Notes under the pieces: generated by a model | Databases searched by the model: none | What the model saw: only the letters and a program-made list of their open reading frames with translations | What the model was told of the DNA's origin: nothing | Translations under genes and position numbers: made by a program | NCBI RefSeq assembly: GCF_029227915.1 | Contig: NC_079881.1 | Location: 22,669,501 to 22,733,500, forward strand | Direction: 5' to 3' | DNA from: Hydractinia symbiolongicarpus | Lineage: Eukaryota > Cnidaria > Hydrozoa > Anthoathecata > Hydractiniidae | Length of the DNA stretch: 64,000 nt | Shown: piece by piece, positions 51,501-64,000 of the stretch | How positions within the stretch are numbered: position 1 is the stretch's first letter | Layout: the number at the start of each line of letters is the position of its first letter

Positions 51501-54500
51501 TTATCCGATATTAGGTTGCATCGCTTTTAGCAGTGAAACGATTGAATGTGGGACTTAATTGAACTAATTTTGGACTGCGACCTGATAAATATGATAAATG
51601 AAAAAAATTGGACTCCAAGAAATAACATTCTTCTTAATTTGACATGATTGCGGGAACTCAGCGAGTTCACTGGGCGCTGTGGTAGCGCTTCATTTAAAAA
51701 TTCAGATTAATAAGTCATTTTTTACTGTGGGACCAATCCTAGCCGTTATCGCGCGCTGAAGAAATTCCGACCGTTTCAAAAACTACATTTCAATGAATTT
51801 CTAAGGGCGTCAGTCCGTTTGAGTTTCAACGGTTGGGTCACATATTCGTACCAACATGTATTTAGCGATATTTATCTGATATTACTAGGTTGCATCGCTT
51901 TTAGCAGTGAAACGATTGAATGTGGGACTTAATTGAACTAATTTTGGACTGTGACCTGATAAATGTGATAAATGAAAAAAATTGGACTCCAAGAAATAAC
52001 ATTCTTCTTAATTTGACATGATTGCCGGAACTCAGCGAGTTCACTGGGCGCTGTGGTAGCGCTTCATTTAAAAATTCAGATTAATAAGTCATTTTTTACA
52101 GTGGGACCAATCCTAGCGGTTATCCCGCGCTGAAGAAATTCCGACAGTTTCAAAAACTACATTTCAATGAATTTCTAACGGTGTCAGTCCGTTTGAGTTA
52201 CAACGGTTGGGTCACCTATTCGTACCAACATGTATTTAACGAATTTTTCTCATATTACTAGATTGCATCGCTTTTAACAATGAAACGATTGACTGTGGCA
52301 CATAATTGAACTGATTTTGGACTGTGACCTTATAAATGTGAAAGTGAGACAATTGGACTCCAAGAAATAACATTCTTCTTAATTTGATATGACTGCCGAA
52401 ACTCAGCGATTACACTAGGCGCTGTAGTAGCGCTTCAATTAAAAATTAAGATAAAAAAGTCATTTTTTACTGTGGGACCAATCCTAGCCGTTAGGTCGCC
52501 GAAGTAATAGAGACAGTTTCAAATACTACATTTCACTGACTTTTTAACGGTATCAGTCCGTTTGAGTTACAACGGTTGGGTCACCTATTCGTACCAACAT
52601 GTATTTAACGATATTTTTCTCATATTACTAGGTTGCATCGCCTTTAACAGTGAAACGATTGACTGTGGCACATAATTGAACTGATTTTGGACTGTGACCT
52701 TATCAATGTTATAAGTGAGACATTCTTCTTAATTTGACATGATTCCCGAAACTCAGCGATTACACTGGGCGCTGTGGTAGCGCTTCATTAAAAAATTTAG
52801 ATTAATAAGTCATTTTTTACTGGGGGACCAATCCTAGCCGTTATCGCGCGCGGAAGAAATAGCGACAGTTTGAAAAACTACATTTCATTGACTTTCTAAC
52901 GGTGTCAGTCCGTTTGAATTACAACGATTGGATCACCTATTCGTACCAACATGTATTTAGCGATATTTGTCTGATATTACTAAGTTGCATCGCTTTTAAC
53001 AATGAATCGATTGACTGTGGGACTTAATTGAACTGATTATGGACTGTGACCTTAAAAATGTGAAAGTGACACAATTGGACTCAAAGAAACAACATTCTTC
53101 TTAATTTGATATGACTGCCGAAACTCATCGATTACTCTAGGCGCTGTGGTAGCGCTTCAACTAAAAATTAAGATAAAAAAGTCATTTTTTACTGTGGGAC
53201 CAATCCTAGCCGTTAGCGCGCTGAAGTAATAGAGACAGTTTCAAATACTACATTTCACTGACATTCTAACGGCGTCAGTGCGTTTGAGTTTCAACGGTTG
53301 GGTCACATATTCGTACCAACATGTATTTAGCGATATTTATCTGATATTACTAGGTTGCATCGCTTTTAGCAGTGAAACGGTGACTGTGGGACTTAATTGA
53401 ACTAATTTTGGACTGTGACCTGATAAATGTGATAAATGAACAAAATTGTACTCCAAGAAATAACATTCTTCTTAATTTAACATAATTGCCGGAACTCAGC
53501 GATTACACTGGGCGCTGTGGTAGCGCTTCATTTAAAAATTTAGATTAATTAGTCATTTTTTACTGTGGGACCAATCCTAGCCGTTATCGCGCGCTGAAGA
53601 AATACCGACAGTTTCAAAAACTACATTTCAATGACTTTCTAACGGTGTCACTCCGTTTGAGTTACAACGGTTGGGTCACCTATTCGTACCAACATGTATT
53701 TAACGATATTTTTCTCATATTACTACGTTGCATCGCTTTTAACAGTGAAACGATTGACTGTGGCACATAATTGAACTGATTTTGGACTGTGACCTAATAA
53801 ATTTTATATGTGAGACAATTGGACTCCAAGAAATAACATTCTTCTTAATTTGACATGATTGCCGAAACTCAGCGATTACACTGGGCGCTGTGGTAGCGCT
53901 TCATTTAAAAATTTAGATAAATAAGTCAATTTTTACTGTGGGACCAATCCTAGCCGTTATCGCGCTCTGAAGAAATAGCGATAGTTTTAAAAACTACATT
54001 TCATTTACTTTGTAGCGGTGTCAGTCCGTTTGAGTTACAACGGTTGGGTCACATATTCGTACCAACATGTATTTAGCGATATTTGTCTGATATTACTAAG
54101 TTGCATCGCTTTTAACAATGAATCCATTGACTGTGGGACTTAATTGAACTGATTATGGACTGTGACCTTAAAAATGTGAAAGTGACACAATTGGACTCAA
54201 AGAAACAACATTCTTCTTAATTTGATATGACTGCCGAAACTCATCGATTACTCTAGGCGCTGTGGTAGCGCTTCAACTAAAAATTAAGATAAAAAAGTCA
54301 TTTTTTACTGTGGGACCAATCCTAGCCGTTAGCGCGCTGAAGTAATAGAGACACTTTCAAATACCACATTTCACTGACATTCTAACGGCGTCAGTGCGTT
54401 TGAGTTTCAACGGTTGGATCACATATTCGTACCAACATGTATTTAGCGATATTTATCTGATATTACTAGGTTGCATCGCTTTTAGCAGTGAAACGGTTGA

Positions 54501-55239
54501 CTGTGGGACTTAATTGAACTAATTTTGGACTGTGACCTGATAAATGTGATAAATGAACAATATTGTACTCCAAGAAATAACATTCTTCTTAATTTAACAT
54601 AATTGCCGGATTTCAGCGATTACACTGGGCGCTGTGGTAGCGCTTCATTTAAAAATTTAGCTTAATTAGTCATTTTTTACTGTGGGACCAATCCTAGCCG
54701 TTATCGCGCGCTGACGAAATACCGACAGTTTCAAAAACTACATTTCAATGACTTTCTAACGGTGTCACTCCGTTTGAGTTACAACGGTTGGGTCACCTAT
54801 TCGTACCAACATGTATTTAACGATATTTTTCTCATATTACTAGGTTGCATCGCCTTTAACAGTGAAACGATTGACTGAGGCACATAATTGAACTGATTTT
54901 GGACAGTGACCTTATCAATGTTATAAGTGAGACATTCTTCTTAATTTGACATGCTTCCCGAAACTCAGCGATTACACTGGGCGCTGTGGTAGCGTTTCAT
55001 TTAAAAATTTTGATAAATAAGTCAAATTTTACGGTTGGACCAATCCTAGGCGTTATAGCGGGCTGAAGAAATAGCCACAGTTTCAAAAACTGCATTTTAT
55101 GACTTTCTAACGGTGTCAGTCCGTTTGAGTTATAACGGTTGTGTCACATATTCGTACAAACATGTATTTAGCGATATTTTTCTGATATTACTAGGTTGCA
55201 TCGCTTTTAACAATGAAACGATTGACTGTGGGACTTAAT
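51501..55239. repeat. Satellite, mosaic of neighbouring HOR blocks
   Basis: Monomers typical of the 1,484-bp block (CTCATCGATTACTC near 53128 and 54241) are interspersed with monomers typical of the 2,237-bp block (AGCGGTTATCCCGCGC at 52115, GCTGTAGTAGCGC at 52421). Two 21-bp-deleted monomers lie at 52717 and 54929. The monomer near 51510 lacks a few bases (GATATTAGGTTGC). This reads as a recombination mosaic. Confidence 0.83.
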
Positions 55240-58200
55240 TGAACTAACATTGGACTGCGACCTGATAAATATGATAAATGAGACAATTGGACTCCAAGAA
55301 ATAACATTCTTCTTAATTTGACATGATTGCCGGAACTCAGCGATTACACTGGGCGCTGTGGTAGCGTTTCTTTTAGAAATTTAGATTAATGAGTCATTTC
55401 TTACTGTGGGACCAATCCTAGCCGTTAGCGCGCGCTGAAGTAATAGAGAAAGTTTCAAATAATACATTTTACTGACTTTCTAACAGCGTCAGTCCGTTTG
55501 AGTTTCAACGGTTGGGTCACATATTCGTACCAACATGTATTTAGCGATATTTATCCGATATTACTAGGTTGCATCGCTTTTAGCAGTGAAACGATTGAAT
55601 GTGGGACTTAATTGAACTAATTTTGGACTGTGACCTGATAAATGTGATAAATGAAAAAAATTGGACTCCAAGAAATAACATTATTCTTAATTTGACATGA
55701 TTGCGGGAACTCAGCGAGTTCACTTGGCGCTGTGGTAGCGCTTCATTTAAAAATTCAGATTAATAAGTCACTTTTTACTGTGGGACCAATCCTAGCCGTT
55801 ATCGCGCGCTGAAGAAATTCCGACCGTTTCAAAAACTACATTTCAATGAATTTCTAACGGCGTCAGTCCGTTTGAGTTTCAACGGTTGGGTCACATATTC
55901 GTACCAACATGTATTTAGCGATATTTATCTGATATTACTAGGTTGCATCGCTTTTAGCAGTGAAACGATTAAATGTGGGACTTAATTGAGCTAATTTTGG
56001 ACTGTGACCTGATAAATGTGATAAATGAAAAAAATTGGACTCCAAGAAATAACATTCTTCTTAATTTGACATGATTGCCGGAACTCAGCGAGTTCACTGG
56101 GCGCTGTGGTAGCGCTTCATTTAAAAATTCAGATTAATAAGTCATTTTTTACTGTGGGACCAATCCTAGCGGTTATCCCGCGCTGAAGAAATTCCGACAG
56201 TTTCAAAAACTACATTTCAATGAATTTCTAACGGTTTCAGTCTGTTTGAGTTACAACGGTTGGGTCACCTATTCGTACCAACATGTATTTAACGAATTTT
56301 TCTCATATTACTAGGTTGCATCGCTTTTAACAATGAAACGATTGACTGTGGCACATAATTGAACTGATTTTGGACTGTGACCTTATAAATGTGAAAGGGA
56401 GACAATTGGACTCCAAGAAATAACATTCTTCTTAATTTGATATGACTGCCGAAACTCAGCGATTACACTAGGCGCTGTAGTAGCGCTTCAATTAAAAATT
56501 TAGATAAAAAAGTCATTTTTTACTGTGGGACCAATCCTAGCCGTTAGGTCGCCGAAGTAATAGAGACAGTTTCAAATACTACATTTCACTGACTTTCTAA
56601 CGGTGTCAGTCCGTTTGAATTACAACGATTGGATCACCTATTCGTACCAACATGTATTTAGCGATATTTTTCTGATATTACTAGGTTGCATCGCTTTTAA
56701 CAATGAAACGAGTGACTGTAAGACTTAATTGAACTAACATTGGACTGCGACCTGATAAATGTGATAAATGAAAAAAATTAGACTCCAAGAAATAACATTC
56801 TTCTTAATTTAACATAATTGCCGGAACTCAGCGATTACACTGGGCGCTGTGGTAGCGCTTCACTTAAAAATTTAGATTAATTAGTCATTTTTTACTGTGG
56901 GACCAATCCTAGCCGTTATCGCGCGCTGAAGAAATACCGACAGTTTCAAAAACTACATTTCAATGACTTTCTAACGGTGTCAGTCCGTTTGAGTTACAAC
57001 GGTTGGGTCACCTATTCGTACCAACATGTATTTAACGATATTTTTCTCATATTACTACGTTGCATCGCTTTTAACAGTGAAACAATTGATTGTGGGACTT
57101 AATTGAACTAACTTTGAACTGTGACCTTATCAATGTTATAAGTGAGACAATTGGACTCCAAGAAATAACATTCTTCTTAATTTGACATGATTCCCGAAAC
57201 TCAGCGATTACATTGGGCGCTGTGGTAGCGTTTCATATAAAAATTTAGATAAATAAGTCAATTTTTACTGTGGGACCAATCCTAGCCGTTATCGCGTGCT
57301 GAAGAAACAGCGACAGTTTCAAAAACTACATTTCATTGACTTTCTAACGGTGTCAGTCCGTTTGAGTTACAACGGTTGGGTCACCTATTCGTACCAACAT
57401 GTATTTAACGATATTTTTCTCATATTACTAGGTCGCATCGCTTTTAACAATGAAACGATTGACTGTGGGACTTAATTGAACTAACTTTGGACTGCGACCT
57501 GATAAATATGATAAATGAGACAATTGGACTCCAAGAAATAACATTCTTCTTAATTTGACATGATTGCCGGAACTCAGCGATTACACTGGGCGCTGTGGTA
57601 GCGTTTCTTTTAGAAATTTAGATTAATGAGTCATTTCTTACTGTGGGACCAATCCTAGCCGTTAGCGCGCGCTGAAGTAATAGAGAAAGTTTCAAATAAT
57701 ACATTTCACTGACTTTCTAACAGCGTCAGTCCGTTTGAGTTTCAACGGTTGGGTCACATATTCGTACCAACATGTATTTAGCGATATTTATCCGATATTA
57801 CTAGGTTGCATCGCCTTTAGCAGTGAAACGATTGAATGTGGGACTTAATTGAACTAATTTTGGACTGTGACCTGATAAATGTGATAAATGAAAAAAAGTG
57901 GACTCCAAGAAATAACATTCTTCTTAATTTGACATGATTGCGGGAACTCAGCGAGTTCACTGGGCGCTGTGGTAGCGCTTCATTTAAAAATTCAGATTAA
58001 TAAGTCATTTTTTACTGTGGGACCAATCCTAGCCGTTATCGCGCGCTGAAGAAATTCCGACCGTTTCAAAAACTATATTTCAATGAATTTCTAACGGCGT
58101 CAGTCCGTTTGAGTTTCAACGGTTGGGTCACATATTCGTACCAACATGTATTTAGCGATATTTATCTGATATTACTAGGTTGCATCGCTTTTAGCAGTGA

Positions 58201-59270
58201 AACGATTGAATGTGGGACTTAATTGAACTAATTTTGGACTGTGACCTGATAAATGTGATAAATGAAAAAAATTGGACTCCAAGAAATAACATTCTTCTTA
58301 ATTTGACATGATTGCCGGAACTCAGCGAGTTCACTGGGCGCTGTGGTAGCGCTTCATTTAAAAATTCAGATTAATAAGTCATTTTTTACTGTGGGACCAA
58401 TCCTAGCGGTTATCCCGCGCTGAAGAAATTCCGACAGTTTCAAAAACTACATTTCAATGAATTTCTAACGGTGTCAGTCTGTTTGAGTTACAACGGTTGG
58501 GTCACCTATTCGTACCAACATGTATTTAACGAATTTTTCTCATATTACTAGGTTGCATCGCTTTTAACAATGAAACGATTGACTGTGGCACATAATTGAA
58601 CTGATTTTGGACTGTGACCTTATAAATGTGAAAGTGAGACAATTGGACTCCAAGAAATAACATTCTTCTTAATTTGATATGACTGCCGAAACTCAGCGAT
58701 TACACTAGGCGCTGTAGTAGCGCTTCAATTAAAAATTAAGATAAAAAAGTCATTTTTTACTGTGGGACCAATCCTAGCCGTTAGGTCGCCGAAGTAATAG
58801 AGACAGTTTCAAATACTACATTTCACTGACTTTCTAACGGTATCAGTCCGTTTGAGTTACAACGGTTGGGTCACCTATTCGTACCAACATGTATTTAACG
58901 ATATTTTTCTCATATTACTAGGTTGCATCGCCTTTAACAGTGAAACGATTGACTTTGGCACATAATTGAACTGATTTTGGACTGTGACCTTATCAATGTT
59001 ATAAGTGAGACATTCTTCTTAATTTGACATGATTCCCGAAACTCAGCGATTACACTGGGCGCTGTGGTAGCGCTTCATTAAAAAATTTAGATTAATAAGT
59101 CATTTTTTACTGGGGGACCAATCCTAGCCGTTATCGCGCGCGGAAGAAATAGCGACAGTTTGAAAAACTACATTTCATTGACTTTCTAACGGTGTCAGTC
59201 CGTTTGAATTACAACGATTGGATCACCTATTCGTACCAACATGTATTTAGCGATATTTTTCTGATATTAC
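55240..59270. repeat. Satellite HOR block, 6 monomers (2,237 bp)
   Basis: GAGAAAGTTTCAAATAATAC occurs at 55446 and 57683, and GCGGTTATCCCGCGC at 56169 and 58406; both pairs are exactly 2,237 bp apart. GCTGTAGTAGCGC at 56473 and 58711 agrees to one base. The later marker TTTGAATTACAACGATTGG is 2,589 bp apart, because the second copy contains one more monomer of about 352 bp with the 21-bp deletion. Confidence 0.9.
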
Positions 59271-62200
59271 TAGGTTGCATCGCTTTTAACAATGAAACGA
59301 GTGACTGTAAGACTTAATTGAACTAACATTGGACTGCGACCTGATAAATGTGATAAATGAAAAAAATTAGACTCCAAGAAATAACATTCTTCTTAATTTA
59401 ACATAATTGCCGGAACTCAGCGATTACACTGGGCGCTGTGGCAGCGCTTCACTTAAAAATTTAGATTAATTAGTCATTTTTTACTGTGGGACCAATCCTA
59501 GCCGTTATGGCGCGCTGAAGAAATACCGACAGGTTCAAAAACTACATTTCAATGACTTTCTAACGGTGTCAGTCCGTTTGAGTTACAACGGTTGGGTCAC
59601 CTATTCGTACCAACATGTATTTAACGATATTTTTCTCATATTACTACGTTGCATCGCTTTTAACAGTGAAACGATTGACTGTGGCACATAATTGAACTGA
59701 TTTTGGATTGTGACCTAATAAATGTTATAAGTGAGACAATTGGACTCCAAGAAATAACATTCTTCTTAATTTGACATGATTGCCGAAACTCCGCGATTAC
59801 ACTGGGCGCTGTGGTAGCGCTTCATTTAAAAATTTAGATAAATAATTCAATTTTTACTGTGGGACCAATCCTAGCCGTTATCGCGTGCTGAAGAAACAGC
59901 GACAGTTTTAAAAACTACATTTCATTGACTTTCTAACGGTGTCAGTCCGTTTGAGTTACAACGGTTGGGTCACCTATTCGTACCAACATGTATTTAACGA
60001 TATTTTTCTCATATTACTAGGTTGCATCGCCTTTAACAGTGAAACGATTGACTGTGGCACATAATTGAGCTGATTTTGGACTGTGACCTTATCAATGTTA
60101 TAAGTGAGACATTCTTCTTAATTTGACATGATTCCCGAAACTCAGCGATTACACTGGGCGCTGTGGTAGCGTTTCATTTAAAAATTTTGATAAATAAGTC
60201 AAATTTTACTGTGGGACCAATCCTAGGCGTTATAGCGCGCTGAAGAAATAGCGACAGTTTCAAAAACTGCATTTTCTGACTTTCTAACGGTGTCAGTCCG
60301 TTTGAGTTATAACAGTGGGGTCACATATTCGTACCAACATGTATTTAACGATATTTTTCTCATATTACTACGTTGCATCGCTTTCAACAGTGAAACGATT
60401 GACTGTGGCACATAATTGAACTGATTTTGGACTGTGACCTTATAAATGTGAAAGTGAGACAATTGGACTCCAAGAAATAACATTCTTCCTAATTTGATAT
60501 GATTGCCGAAACTCAGTGATTACACTTGGCGCTGTGGTAGCGTTTCAATTAAAAATTAAGATAAAAAAAGTCATTTTTTACTGGGGGACCAATCCTAGCC
60601 GTTATCGCGCGCGGACGAAATAGCGACAGTTTCAAATACTACATTTCACTGACTTTCTAACGGTATCAGTCCGTTTGAGTTATAACGGTTGGGTCACATA
60701 TTCGTACCAACATGTATTTAGCGATATTTTTCTGATATTACTAGGTTGCATCGCTTTTAACAATGAAACGAGTGACTGTAAGACTTAATTGAACTAACAT
60801 TGGACTGCGACCTGATAAATGTGATAAATGAAAAAAATTAGACTCCAAGAAATAACATTCTTCTTAATTTAACATAATTGCCGGAACTCAGCGATTACAC
60901 TGGGCGCTGTGGCAGCGCTTCACTTAAAAATTTAGATTAATTAGTCATTTTTTACTGTGGGACCAATCCTAGCCGTTATGGCGCGCTGAAGAAATACCGA
61001 CAGTTTCAAAAACTACATTTCAATGACTTTCTAACGGTGTCAGTCCGTTTGAGTTACAACGGTTGGGTCACCTATTCGTACCAACATGTATTTAACGATA
61101 TTTTTCTCATATTACTACGTTGCATCGCTTTTAACAGTGAAACGATTGACTGTGGCACATAATTGAACTGATTTTGGATTGTGACCTAATAAATGTTATA
61201 AGTGAGACAATTGGACTCCAAGAAATAACATTCTTCTTAATTTGACATGATTGCCGAAACTCCGCGATTACACTGGGCGCTGTGGTAGCGCTTCATTTAA
61301 AAATTTAGATAAATAATTCAATTTTTACTGTGGGACCAATCCTAGCCGTTATCGCGTGCTGAAGAAACAGCGACAGTTTTAAAAACTACATTTCATTGAC
61401 TTTCTAACGGTGTCAGTCCGTTTGAGTTACAACGGTTGGGTCACCTATTCGTACCAACATGTATTTAACGATATTTTTCTCATATTACTAGGTTGCATCG
61501 CCTTTAACAGTGAAACGATTGACTGTGGCACATAATTGAGCTGATTTTGGACTGTGACCTTATCAATGTTATAAGTGAGACATTCTTCTTAATTTGACAT
61601 GATTCCCGAAACTCAGCGATTACACTGGGCGCTGTGGTAGCGTTTCATTTAAAATTTTTGATAAATAAGTCAAATTTTACTGTGGGACCAATCCTAGGCG
61701 TTATAGCGCGCTGAAGAAATAGCGACAGTTTCAAAAACTGCATTTTCTGACTTTCTAACGGTGTCAGTCCGTTTGAGTTATAACAGTGGGGTCACATATT
61801 CGTACCAACATGTATTTAACGATATTTTTCTCATATTACTACGTTGCATCGCTTTCAACAGTGAAACGATTGACTGTGGCACATAATTGAACTGATTTTG
61901 GACTGTGACCTTATAAATGTGAAAGTGAGACAATTGGACTCCAAGAAATAACATTCTTCCTAATTTGATATGATTGCCGAAACTCAGTGATTACACTTGG
62001 CGCTGTGGTAGCGTTTCAATTAAAAATTAAGATAAAAAAAGTCATTTTTTACTGGGGGACCAATCCTAGCCGTTATCGCGCGCGGACGAAATAGCGACAG
62101 TTTCAAATACTACATTTCACTGACTTTCTAACGGTATCAGTCCGTTTGAGTTATAACGGTTGGGTCACATATTCGTACCAACATGTATTTAGCAATTTTT

Positions 62201-63290
62201 TCCTGATATTACTAGGTTGCACCGCTTTTAGCAGTGAAACGATTGACTGTGGGACTTAATTGAACTAATTTTGGACTGTGACCTGATAAATGTGATAAAT
62301 GAAGAAAATTGGACTCCAAGAAATAACATTCTTCTTAATTTGACATGATTGCCGGAACTCAGCCATTACATTGGGCGCTGTGGTAGCGCTTCATTTAAAA
62401 ATTTAGATAAATAATTCAATTTTTACTGTGGGACCAATCCTAGCCGTTATCGCGTGCTGAAGAAACAGCGACAGTTTTAAAAACTACATTTCATTGACTT
62501 TCTAACGGTGTCAGTCCGTTTGAGTTACAACGGTTGGGTCACCTATTCGTACCAACATGTATTTAACGATATTTTTCTCATATTACTAGGTTGCATCGCC
62601 TTTAACAGTGAAACGATTGACTGTGGCACATAATTGAGCTGATTTTGGACTGTGACCTTATCAATGTTATAAGTGAGACATTCTTCTTAATTTGACATGA
62701 TTCCCGAAACTCAGCGATTACACTGGGCGCTGTGGTAGCGCTTCATTTAAAAATTTTGATAAATAAGTCAAATTTTACTGTGGGACCAATCCTAGGCGTT
62801 ATAGCGCGCTGAAGAAATAGCGACAGTTTCAAAAACTGCATTTTCTGACTTTCTAACGGTGTCAGTCCGTTTGAGTTATAACAGTGGGGTCACATATTCG
62901 TACCAACATGTATTTAACGATATTTTTCTCATATTACTACGTTGCATCGCTTTCAACAGTGAAACGATTGACTGTGGCACATAATTGAACTGATTTTGGA
63001 CTGTGACCTTATAAATGTGAAAGTGAGACAATTGGACTCCAAGAAATAACATTCTTCCTAATTTGATATGATTGCCGAAACTCAGTGATTACACTTGGCG
63101 CTGTGGTAGCGTTTCAATTAAAAATTAAGATAAAAAAAGTCATTTTTTACTGGGGGACCAATCCTAGCCGTTATCGCGCGCGGACGAAATAGCGACAGTT
63201 TCAAATACTACATTTCACTGACTTTCTAACGGTATCAGTCCCTTTGAGTTATAACGGTTGGGTCACATATTCGTACCAACATGTATTTAG
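59271..63290. repeat. Satellite HOR block, 4 monomers (1,471 bp) including a 352-bp monomer
   Basis: GTTATGGCGCGC lies at 59504 and 60975. The GAGACATTC junction lies at 60106 and 61577, and TACACTTGGCGCTG at 60521 and 61992. All three pairs are 1,471 bp apart. The next intervals are 1,098 bp (62675 and 63090), so the third copy has lost one monomer. The period equals three full monomers plus one with a 21-bp deletion. Confidence 0.9.
60090..60130. repeat. Satellite monomer with a 21-bp deletion (representative)
   Basis: GAGACA is joined directly to TTCTTCTTAATTTGAC. Normal monomers have 21 more bases here, and that segment lies between two copies of ACA, so the deletion junction has 3-bp microhomology. 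The same junction occurs at 52717, 54929, 59017, 61577 and 62675, which marks one ancestral deletion spread by amplification. Confidence 0.88.
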
Positions 63291-64000
63291 CAATTTTTTC
63301 CTGATATTACTAGGTTGCACCGCTTTTAGCAGTGAAACGATTGACTGTGGGACTTAATTGAACTAATTTTGGACTGTGACCTGATAAATGTGATAAATGA
63401 AGAAAATTGGACTCCAAGAAATAACATTCTTCTTAATTTGACATGATTGCCGGAACTCAGCCATTACATTGGGCGCTGTGGTAGCGCTTCATTAAAAAAT
63501 TTAGATACATAAGTCAATTTTTACTGTGGGACCAATCCTAGCCGTTATTGCGTGCTGAAGAAACAGCGACAGTTTCAAAAACTACATTTCATTGACTTTC
63601 TAACGGTTTCAGTCCGTTTGAGTTACAACGGTTGGGTCACCTATTCGTACCAACGTGTATTTAACGATATTTTTCTCATATTACTACGTTGCATCGCTTT
63701 TAACAGTGAAACGATTGACTGTGGCACATAATTGAACTGATTTTGGACTGTGACCTAATAAATGTTATAAGTGAGACAATTGGACTCCAAGAAATAACAT
63801 TCTTCTTAATTTGACATGATTGCCGAAACTTAGCGATTACACTGGGCGCTGTGGTAGCGCTTCATTTAAAAATTTAGATACATAAGTCAATTTTTACTGT
63901 GGGACCAATCCTAGCCGTTATTGCGTGCTGAAGAAACAGCGACAGTTTCAAAAACTACATTTCATTGACTTTCTAACGGTTTCAGTCCGTTTGAGTTACA
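63291..64000. repeat. Satellite, right end of window with a tandem single-monomer copy
   Basis: Just under two monomers. GTTATTGCGTGCTGAAG with TTAGATACATAAG occurs near 63544 and 63917, a distance of one monomer (373 bp). The array continues beyond the window. Confidence 0.85.

Larger units (their letters stand above)
6351..64000. repeat. 373-bp satellite array, right arm (about 155 monomers)
   Basis: This is a continuous head-to-tail array in one orientation to the end of the window. Taking GACTGTGG as offset 0, landmarks in a typical monomer are: TGGACTCCAAG near 64, GGCGCTGTGGTAGCGC near 128, a second ACTGTGGGAC near 179, AGCGCGCGCT near 203, CGGTGTCAGTCCG near 260, TTCGTACCAACATG near 300, and AGGTTGCATCGC near 342. 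Monomers fall into subtypes. Some have GGGACTTAATTGAAC at the start and others GGCACATAATTGAACTG. Some have GTTAGCGCGCGCTGAAGTAATAG in the middle and others GTTATCGCGCGCTGAAGAAATAG. Every frame is broken within about one monomer. No inversion and no second interspersed element were found. Confidence 0.97.

Noticed and set aside
6351-64000. CRISPR-like array
   Set aside because: The repeat unit is 373 bp with no short conserved repeat alternating with unique spacers, and the context is eukaryotic.
6351-64000. CENP-B box in the monomer (TTCGTACCAACATG near offset 300)
   Set aside because: The first half fits the TTCGNNNNANN part of the box but the required CGGG is replaced by ATGT, so it is at best a half match expected by chance.
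1-64000. tRNA, rRNA or SINE with a tRNA-like head
   Set aside because: No A-box/B-box pair, cloverleaf or rRNA-like stretch was recognised by eye on either strand.

Overview
The window looks like animal (probably invertebrate) nuclear heterochromatin. Almost all of it is one A+T-rich satellite DNA family with a monomer of about 373 bp, always in the same orientation. It is interrupted once, by a non-LTR retrotransposon (LINE) whose two reading frames are both open. No bacterial-type genes, host protein-coding genes, tRNA or rRNA genes, or CRISPR arrays are visible. The animal assignment rests on the LINE (PHD finger, APE-type endonuclease and CR1/Jockey-like reverse transcriptase in one protein, with a separate coiled-coil ORF1). 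The species cannot be named from this sequence.

Layout. 1-1544: about four satellite monomers. 1545-6350: the LINE on the minus strand, in element order 5' leader (6350-6221), ORF1 of 257 aa (6220-5447), a 351-bp spacer with a 36-nt homopolymer and a small GC hairpin (5446-5096), ORF2 of 1089 aa (5095-1826), and a 3' UTR without poly(A) (1825-1545). 6351-64000: uninterrupted satellite, about 155 monomers. Both flanks of the LINE belong to one monomer subtype. About 41 bp of that monomer are missing at the junction and no target-site duplication is seen, so the insertion went into an existing array and was accompanied by a small target deletion.

The satellite is not a uniform tandem repeat. 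Diagnostic variants recur at multiples of the monomer, giving successive blocks with different higher-order repeat (HOR) periods: 3-monomer units of about 1,117 bp (20.0-24.1 kb); a unit best read as 12 monomers (4,477 bp) with individual monomers lost in some copies (25.8-37.9 kb); 2,146 bp with an internally deleted monomer (37.2-40.6 kb); 4-monomer units of about 1,484 bp (46-51.5 kb); 6-monomer units of 2,237 bp (55.2-59.3 kb); and 1,471 bp carrying a monomer with a 21-bp deletion (59.3-63.3 kb). Unequal exchange and segmental amplification between monomers in register would produce this pattern, as in centromeric or pericentromeric satellites. A centromeric role here is inference only.

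The only genes are those of the LINE. ORF1 is expected to coat the element RNA. ORF2 is expected to nick the target and reverse-transcribe. All short open frames inside the satellite are treated as chance.
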